Source: Stereocaulon alpinum (lineage: Eukaryota; Ascomycota; Lecanoromycetes; Lecanorales; Stereocaulaceae). Taken from it: 64,000 nt of DNA. Positions 56,862 to 64,000 of this stretch are shown here, piece by piece; the stretch's first letter is position 1, and every line of letters starts with the position of its first letter. The notes below the pieces were generated by a model, which was given only the letters and a program-made list of their open reading frames with translations, searched no databases and had not been told where the DNA came from. The DNA is taken from NCBI GenBank assembly GCA_018257865.1, contig JAEUBA010000048.1, positions 1 through 64,000 of the forward strand, written 5' to 3'. The position numbers and the translations under genes were made by a program.

Positions 56862-59002
56862 TAAGGAGGCGGTGTGTGACACATGGTCGCATGATCATGC
56901 AATGGCCGAGTGCGAGGTATTGATTTGGAATCAAGCTCAACAGGCAGACATACTTTCAGCTGCAGAGAGCGGAAGAAGGGTGGTCGATTGGGGAGTTAGA
57001 CCCATGGGGGGCTTGGGTATCCTTATAAACGAAATACAAAGATAGGACTAGGCAAACGTCCGGGCAGCTCTTGTCTCCCACATTATGAGTGATTCAGCTG
57101 ACACCCACTCAAAGCTGGCAGCTCATACTTCCAGACACGGGAAAGTCGCTCGGATTCGGCGAGCTCCATTGGGTGCTGAGTCGCGAATGTCGGTTCAGAG
57201 GGTCGCGAGGCATGCCATGATTTATCACATGTTCCTAGATGATCATGCTTAGGGAAGGACTCACACCTTCATCTAGACTTTAAAGTTGGCCCAAAGAATA
57301 GCTCAATGTACGAATGATGCCGTAGCCTCGCGGCTTATCAAGACTCGGTCTATTCTGTTGTCCGTTATTGACTTTTGATAGCCCGATCAGGTTAGCGGAG
57401 ATCGACCACGCTTAAATTTAGCCTCAGATGGGATTTCAAAGCGAAAGAACAAGATGCATAATCTATTGACGAGCGTACGAAGACTGATTGCGTCATCATA
57501 GGGATTTGGAACTGTTAGATCGCAAGCTTGTGATAATGACATGTACACGGAGCTAACTGAGCACGACTCGTGAAGGATCTCCCTCACCAGTATTCCTCCG
57601 GCCTCCGATCGACCTCTCCCATCTTTCACACCGCTCCTTAATGCCTTCCGAGCATCAGAAGCATCATACCACATTCCGGCTCGCCACAATGCTGTCCTAT
57701 CTCCGGCGTGACATAGCCCAGCATCCTCCCAAACACATTGGAGCCTGATGCTCGTTCGATTCCTCCTACCCCTTGGCGCGTCGCATGTATCCCTCAGCCA
57801 CGAAGATCACAATATGCAGACACCCACGAGCTCGGCCCCGATAACTCCTGCGTGCATATAATGTTGCTTCTGCCTGTCAGAGCCAGGGCTATCAGATGCC
57901 GCCGTGGAGAAGGCCTGGGCCGGGGCAAGCCGTGAGATACATACGATGTACTGGGTAGCGAAGAGTGATGCTGCTATTGGTAGATCAGGCTCTCACTCAA
58001 GAAGCTTGTGGAAGGCTGTTCGGATACCAATTGTCTTTTTGGGCATGGGAAGGGTGAGGTACATGCGTTTGGTGGAAACTATGCTGGCGAATGCGAACCC
58101 ATGCCGCAAGGGTGGGACGGGGCAGATTATTGTCCCTGAAGGGCATGTAAGATCGAAGCATGAGACATTGCATCGACGTAGAGAAAGAGCTGAAATTCCA
58201 GTAATCTTAGCCGAGTACTGTTGCGTGGAAAGATATCCGCGATGGCTGTCTACAATCCGTTGAACTTCCGTCTGACATGGGAAGAATCGCGTGAATCTCG
58301 CGACTACGGATCAATAGGTTGGGGTTATAGCATTGCTGGAATGGCTTTTCATTGCCGTCTTTACTCATGTGTATCCACCACTACTGAGATGTCACTATAC
58401 TGACGTGATGCTGGTGAAGTGTATCACATCTTGAACGGTGGTGCTAACAGATGAGTAGGGGACTTCAAAAAGCTTTATTGATACTGTTTGGCAGTACAAG
58501 AGGAATAAGACAAGAGTCTCACACTTTCGCAAATTTGGGCAATGATTTCACCCATTTACTATTTTTGTTCGGAGACTCCTCCACCTGCTACGACGCTTAA
58601 GGTAGGCTACCTTCCAGGGCTGAGCGATACCCTAATGACTACTAGCGCGCGTCGTACGTACGATAAGATACCTTAGGGATGTCTTGCATCGAAGAACAGC
58701 CTAGAAGCAGCCCCGCTCCGCCAATCCCGTTCGAGCTCCGGGGCACCTCCTCCAAGGGACCAAGCCTGCTTCGTAAAGCATCGTGACCCTGCTTTGAAAC
58801 ACTGACGATAACTTTCTTAGTCTTACGCCTTCTTGTTGCAAAGGCTAAGTCGTATCGGAAGCATGGATCCTTCCGCTCTCCCACCTGGACGTCATGGACA
58901 GCTCTATTCAAGCGGTGCCTTCCTCTGCTACCTCGACCACAACATTTACTCACATTGATAAGTCGCTTCAATGACGACACCACCCTGAAGCTGAATGCCA
59001 CC
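56862..59002. other. 2.1-kb gap without a recognised gene
   Basis: ORFs at 57387-57689 (-), 57904-58263 (+) and 58642-59112 (-) were read and show no domain, start context or composition to support them. I see nothing else. Confidence 0.45.
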
Positions 59003-59705
59003 ATGTTCTTACTGTACCTTATACCCCTCATCCTCCATACTTTCCCCCTCCTCTCCGCCCAGCAAGTGGGGTACGCATCCACCACATCCCCAACCCTCCA
59101 CAGCTCCACCACTCTAACAAACCACCAGCTCCTTCTTCACAGCAATCTACATAAATGGCGTCCCGGCCTCCCCCTCCCAAATCTCTTGCGGCGGCATGGG
59201 CCAACCAGCTTACTGCTGCATCACCGGCCAATCCTGCGCCTGGGACGACGCCGGAAAAGTAGCCTGCTGCCCCTCTGGCTCCAACTGTCAAGGCTACGCA
59301 TACGGCGCCGGCGCCGGCGGCCAATACCAATACTACAGCTCGCCAACAACATACTACCAGCAACCGCAGACTACGACTGTATACCAAGGGAACGGGGCCG
59401 TGGTGCCCATTGTGCCTGTTACGGTTGCGACTGTGCTTACGCCTGTGGCACCGGCGCCGGCGCCGACGCCGACGTACACTTATTATACGACCCCGGCCGC
59501 GGTGGCGGAGGTTGTGACGACGAATGTGGGGGCGTGTCAGGGGGGGTATACGACGTTGACGATGGCGAATGTTGGGGCGCCGGTTCGGACGGTGGGGTGT
59601 CAGGTTATTTTTAACGCGGCTAGGAGGGGGAGGGGTGAGGTTGGGGGTAAGGGGTTTATGATGAGGGTTTTTGGACTGGTTGGGATGGCGTTGTGGGTGG
59701 CTTAA
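59003..59705 (+). CDS. Small secreted cysteine-rich protein, probably GPI-anchored
   Basis: Predicted join is 59003-59070 and 59129-59705, giving 214 aa. Exon 1 supplies a signal peptide (MFLLYLIPLILHTFPLLSAQ). The intron (GTACGC...CCACCAG, branch CTCTAAC) joins in phase to SFFTAIYINGVPA. A compact cysteine module follows: ISCGGMGQPAYCC, GQSCAWDDAG, VACCPSGSNCQG. A Gly/Tyr and then Pro/Val/Thr-rich region comes next, with two late cysteines and a C-terminal hydrophobic tail (FMMRVFGLVGMALWVA) that fits a GPI-attachment signal. It is likely a cell-wall or surface protein; effector-like roles cannot be judged. The acceptor could instead be 10 bases further on, but then the frame fails. The antisense 258-codon ORF is a composition artefact. 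Confidence 0.7.
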
Positions 59706-60427
59706 TTTTCTGGGGTGGCTTTTGATGGGGTATGTAATACAATGGGAGGCTCTGGTGATGAAGTATATGGATGTACATACGAAATGATATAATGATGACG
59801 GCACTAAAGAATCTTAAGAACGAATTAATATTGTCCAGTCTACTCAGAGGCAATAATCTACCCATGAAACGACAGGCACGGTTCATGAAAGTGCAATTAT
59901 TCTATTCAGACCACAAATATCTTCGCCTACCTCACTCGGGCCTTCGCAGTAGCACTTCACATAAAAGAGGATCACCCCTGTCTCTATCAGTACGATTAAC
60001 ACAAACATGCCTGCAAGCAATACGTCCAAGCCTCTCTTGTCCACTACACCAAGGCCGTTGCTCACCTTTAGAGACTATCTGATGTTAAAAACCCATGCTC
60101 CCTCTCATGGCAAAACAGACATATATAGCCATGACTCTTGTGGACGGACCGAGCTTTGTCGTTTTTACGCCAGGAGCCTATGCCATATTCTGAACTAGGG
60201 CAACTTTGTACAGGGCAGTAATGGCGTCGGATTTGGGAGTGTTGAGCGGCATGAGAGCTAAGGAATGAGGGAACGTTTTTGCTCGTAGGTGCGTTGAGAA
60301 CGGATCTCCTACTATCAGGGTATATCAGCACGACGTTCCTCCCCTACATTACTACTTGGTCCGTCTCCTCAGATGCGTCCTGTGACAATGGATGCTGCCC
60401 ATTGAACACGAGTTGTTGTCGTCGCTC
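59706..60427. other. Intergenic region
   Basis: 720 bases between the secreted-protein gene (+) and the 3' end of the retropepsin-like relic (-). Small ORFs have no features. Confidence 0.5.
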
Positions 60428-61975
60428 TTATCGTCGACATTTTTTCGTTCCGTTTGATAGAGTGGCTCCTTGCTCGTCCTTGGGCGGATTGGTAATGTTC
60501 TGCTGCATCTCATCTCGATGGTGGAGATCCCATGTTTCGATACTGAGGGTATGCTTTGGAATTTCCCAAAGTATTGCAGTTGCGTCTGCCTTTTTTGATA
60601 CCTCGTCAAGGGTTCTCGTGGGATCTGAAGTAAATGCATTGATATCGCGTTGCGCTATGTTTTGGTCGAGTCAGTGGCCAGAACGTCTCTGGAGCCGGTC
60701 CAGACTGGCCCTCCAATTCAATAAGCCCCAGCAACGATTACTGTGTAATTCAGGGTATGAGAAGTTCCACATGTCTAAATTGCCAGACACTGATTTCGAC
60801 GGTCCACCACCGTTCTAAAGACTTGAAAAGTATTTCTCCTCGAACTTGACCCACATGATGGTGTTGACGTCCATGGCGTCATCGTTGCAGTCATCATACG
60901 TATGAGAAAGCCTCACTGTAACTCTCGAAGGCATTGGTTTGGTAAAATTCACCTTCACATAAGAGTACCTCAAAGGTTAGGTCTTCCAGGATATAGAACA
61001 CCTTTGAAATTTGCAGGTCTTCGCAGCCACCAAGACCTATCGGCACATCCACTTGCCCTACGATGAATGTAATAGTCGCGTCAGCGAATTGAAGGGTAGA
61101 GCCCTCTAGATTAATTTCGGACATTGCGAAATCTCGTCTCTGCACGTATGCCAATTAACTACGGTCAATATTCGAGCCCGTGTCAGCGTTCGCTATGCTC
61201 GCCTATGACTCGATGATGCAGAAGAGGTGACATCTTGGGTTGCTGAGACTACACATCTGTAGAGGCTCTGCAATAAGAGGGAAAGGGCGAGGCTGATGTC
61301 GATACCTATATCTTGAAATGGTCCCAGTGTCGTTGAGGAGGGTTATGCCCACTATAAGTGGACTTATCAGCTGTTCAAAGTTGTAGAACACACAGCACGA
61401 TTCCACCGATGGGTCTCTCGCAGAAGCACAGTCAATAGAGATCCGACAGAGTGCCTGAACAAGACTAATGCTTGCAATCCGGAACTCTTTCTAGTGTTCT
61501 AGAACACTGTGTATCCCCAGGTGTAGCTGCATGACCAAGTCTGTTCTGATATTGTTGTCTTCCGAGCGCGAATCCGCGCAGGGATTGATCGTAAGCCCTT
61601 CGATGATCATGGGGAGCATCATCTTCCAACTAAATGCCATTTCCCATAGATCCCGACAAAGGTCTTTGCATGCGATCAGCGCTCTACAGCGAAAGTCCGG
61701 AGTTCTCTAGATATTGACATTGGTAAGCCCTTGGGCCACCTGAAGAGTCGTCTACTTGTCTCACGCTGGCGACTACCGCTTCATCCGTAATTTCCATGGA
61801 ATCACATTGGTGCCGTAAGAACATTGCGAATTTTGGTAGAGCGAATCGATGTCCGCTGCAAGGTCGGGGTATAGAAGCCCTAGGGACACATCTAGCTCTG
61901 CATAGTCTCGATCGCTTCGAGCAATTGCTCGCGGTGGCTGGTGGTAGTCTCGGTTAGCGAACGTACAATAATGAA
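60428..61975 (-). pseudogene. Decayed gene with retropepsin-like (DTG) segment
   Basis: Read on the minus strand, fragments line up in one order. A helical stretch EQLLEAIETMQ is followed by RALIACKDLCRDLWEMAF to LGIHSVLEH, which is cut by TAG at 61491-61493. Then LISPLIVGITLLNDTG to PRCHLFCIIES. Next comes ANADTGSN with an aspartic-protease DTG at 61176-61184 and a TAA at 61155-61157 shortly after. FADATITFIVGQVDVPIGLGG and VFYILEDLTFEVLL follow. Then MWVKFEEKYFSSL is cut by TAG at 60815-60817. A final 80-codon charged frame ends at 60428. The order DTG, then beta-strands, then (I/L)LEDLTFEVLLG-like, resembles retropepsin-like domains found in fungal accessory proteins. Stops and frameshifts make it a pseudogene, unless some are introns. 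Confidence 0.6.
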
Positions 61976-62592
61976 GGTGCGATTGATGCCTTCCGGAGGT
62001 TTGATCCTTGGAAATGGTGCCTAGGAGGTGAAGGCCGATGTCTTAGTTGTATATGGAGACTTAGACTTGAAAGTCACCCCTCGCAGCAGAGCATCAATAA
62101 AGTCGTAGGTCTCGGAATCACAATGTCGGACTCATTCCATTGACTTCGACTGCGAAAGACCCAGCCAGGTTCTATCTATATCATCTCTGTACCACTGTAG
62201 AGACAACGATGAGCCAAGGTTCGCTTCAGGTGCAGAAACCCTCAGTGATTCTTCAGCTTTGGGTCATGGGGGATCCAGGGGGGCTCAGACGCCAAAGGTA
62301 TCTTGCGCCCCAAAAGACCGTATCACGATGGCAGGTTGCTGTCAAAGCTCAGCTACAGGCGTGACAAGGTGCGGAAGTCTGCATGTGCAGCTCTTGGCAG
62401 ATGCTCGACCTATGGATGTCAGTTAGCTATGAGTATCAACGCAGAGTTCTATGTGATCCTATGATCCTTTATCTAATTGTGCAAATTTGAGAGCGCTTTG
62501 ACGAGTCATGGAGCCCGTGACTGCAGTTTGCTTCACGTCTGCGAATGCCAAAATCCAAAGAGGATGGCACGATTCCCATATACTACATGAGA
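61976..62592. other. Intergenic region between two relics
   Basis: It lies between the 5' side of the minus-strand retropepsin-like relic and the start of the DUF6594-type relic. Further upstream exons of the minus relic may lie here, but I cannot delimit them. No intact gene is seen. Confidence 0.4.
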
Positions 62593-63629
62593 GGTTACTC
62601 GTCTCTTGCGAACTGTCTATCGCTAATGATCACGACAAGAGCACATCAATCCAGCGTCGATAAGATCGCCTCTCAGCAAGAAATCTATCTTATTTTCAGA
62701 AGGAGCTAGTTGAGCTTAAAGCGCAATAAAATGAGCTCGACAGTGAGGATTTGTAGGAAACAATGGAAGACAAGAGGAGCGCCAGACACTGACGGATACT
62801 CAAGCAAAAGGCCAGTATAAAAAAAATGTACGGGAGAGGGAGAGGTTGAATCTTATCACAAAGATCCGATGGAAGATAAAACAATATAGTAGGGCATCTC
62901 CCTACTGGCTTACCGTGTGTGAAAGTATTGACGGCGTATGGAGAGGCTCCTGTGCTTGAGTGCACTCTTATCTCGTTGAAGCAGCCGCGAATCAGGACAA
63001 CGGAAGCCTTTCGAAACGTCTGCAAGAATATTGGTAACCCTCACGGCGAGTATCCAGTGCTCGGAGGTCATAGTAGCAGAGTCTTGGATGACGTCGACAA
63101 CCTGATAGCGCTGCGTACATGGCAGGAGACGGACCAGTCGACGAGTTTTCCCCGACATTGTCTTCTTGTCCTGTTTGTGGTGAGATCAAGCATGATTTGA
63201 AGACTATGACGTCCAGTCGATATGATCACTTACAGTCTTCAGTCAAAGCGGACGGCCAGCCCTCTTGCATACTTTTCCGAGCATCGACTACATGTTGTTG
63301 TGGCTGTGCTCAACGTAACATTGGCCGCCATTCTGTTATTCGGAGCAAATCTATATCTGAAATATGTGACGGACGAGCAGGAAAGACTCGAGATCATTGC
63401 TAGATACACCGCTGCATTCGCGATCTGCTTAGGCTTGACCACTAAAGCAAAGCCGTCAGGAGTGTTTGATGCTTATGCGACTTATGCAGCAGTACTTGTT
63501 GTCTTTGTCAGCGGCAATCTGGGAAGTGCAGGGGCTGGTTCAAGCTGGATCGATGGGATGTCATGTGAAGACAGAACGAGCCAGGCTCGCCAGGGGAGCT
63601 TTCAGGGATGCTTATGCCAAGCTACATGA
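62593..63629 (+). pseudogene. Decayed DUF6594-type membrane protein gene
   Basis: Plus-strand fragments follow the order expected of fungal DUF6594 proteins. GYSSLANCLSL, then a frame change to DHDKSTSIQRR, TAA (62661-62663), DRLSARNLSYFQKELVELKAQ, TAA (62727-62729), NELDSEDL, TAG (62754-62756), ETMEDKRSARH, TGA (62790-62792). Then RERLNLITKIRWKIKQYS in another frame, and GEYPVLGGHSSRVLDDVDNL. After an apparent intron (GTGAGA...CTTCAG, 63180-63239) come PLAYFSEHRLHVVVAVLNVTLAAILLFG and VFDAYATYAAVLVVFVSGNLG, giving three C-terminal membrane helices. The last 400 bases remain open; the first half is broken by four stops and at least two frameshifts. Several stops could be C-to-T changes of Gln codons. 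Confidence 0.7.
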
Positions 63630-64000
63630 AACTACTAAATCTTGGCACTCTACCTAAAATGCCAACTCAATTGACGCCCGCATGACACTTTGTCTCTATC
63701 ATTTGCAGCTGTATGGAGAGTCTGCGTTAGAATAATTGGTGAAAATTATGGTGGATGAGGCCTGCTTGCCTCGGCTCGCTTACATTAGTCTACTAGGGCT
63801 AGGGCTTGCCAAGGCCTCTACACGCACTGATAAAATCTCTGCATGCAATTCTAGCTAGCAACAACAATGTCAATAGCAATAGATTGTTCACCCCCAATCA
63901 ATATTCAATCAGTCTCCAATAAGCTACTGATATTCAAAGGTCTGCATATTCCTTGAAGCCGGGGATGTCGTAAGTGGGTCTTCATTCAAAGCCCCCACTA
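63630..64000. other. Right-edge non-coding sequence
   Basis: I see no ORF or repeat I can support; the sequence continues beyond the window. Confidence 0.5.

Noticed and set aside
59028..59804. 258-codon minus-strand ORF opposite the cysteine-rich secreted protein
   Set aside because: Its Arg/His-rich, repetitive composition is what the reverse complement of a GC-rich Gly/Pro/Val coding region gives. The plus strand has a signal peptide, cysteine module and splice signals.
1..64000. tRNA genes, rRNA and CRISPR arrays
   Set aside because: I looked for B-box-like GGTTCGAATCC contexts and regularly spaced repeats. The few TTCGAAT matches lie in coding sequence, and no spaced repeat array exists.

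Overview
The window is nuclear DNA of a filamentous ascomycete (Pezizomycotina, possibly a dothideomycete; I cannot fix the genus). The signs are many short spliceosomal introns (about 46-90 nt, GT-AG with CTAAC/CTGAC/CTAAG branch sites close to the acceptor), single genes on both strands without operons, a fungal gene set (ERG4, VTC, FACT/Spt16, GID subunit Vid28, Sae2/CtIP), and a TpA-rich, CpA/TpG-poor left edge that looks like repeat-induced point mutation (RIP). Exon junctions below were built by hand from splice signals and reading phase; none has transcript support.

Layout. 1-1290: RIP-like AT-rich repeat relic. 1.7-52.2 kb: gene-dense euchromatin with 19 genes: an MDR oxidoreductase, CDC50/LEM3 flippase subunit, secreted M43 metalloprotease, SPT16, a mitochondrial-carrier-like protein with a predicted 7-nt microexon, a USP10/Ubp3-like deubiquitinase, an RNF10-like RING protein, ERG4, a dienelactone-hydrolase-like protein, a fructosamine-3-kinase-like protein, VID28/ARMC8, a PHO80-like cyclin, a large unrecognised protein, a VTC2/3-like SPX protein, a CoA-diphosphatase-type NUDIX protein, an F-box protein, the seven-knuckle CCHC protein GIS2/CNBP, a SWIRM protein and Sae2/CtIP. 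52.2-64 kb: gene-poor, with only two plausible intact genes (a SnoaL/NTF2-like ORF and a small cysteine-rich secreted protein) among several decayed coding relics. The clearest relics are a minus-strand gene with a retropepsin-like DTG segment (about 60.4-62.0 kb) and a plus-strand DUF6594-type membrane protein with at least four in-frame stops and frameshifts (about 62.6-63.6 kb).

How the genes relate. Most are unrelated housekeeping genes. One local theme is phosphate: a PHO80-like cyclin and a VTC polyphosphate-complex subunit lie 5 kb apart. A CACGTG site (the Pho4/NUC-1 core) sits in the 269-bp promoter shared by the VTC and NUDIX genes, and another lies upstream of the cyclin. The right arm looks like an accessory graveyard, where gene families typical of fungal allorecognition or accessory regions are decaying.
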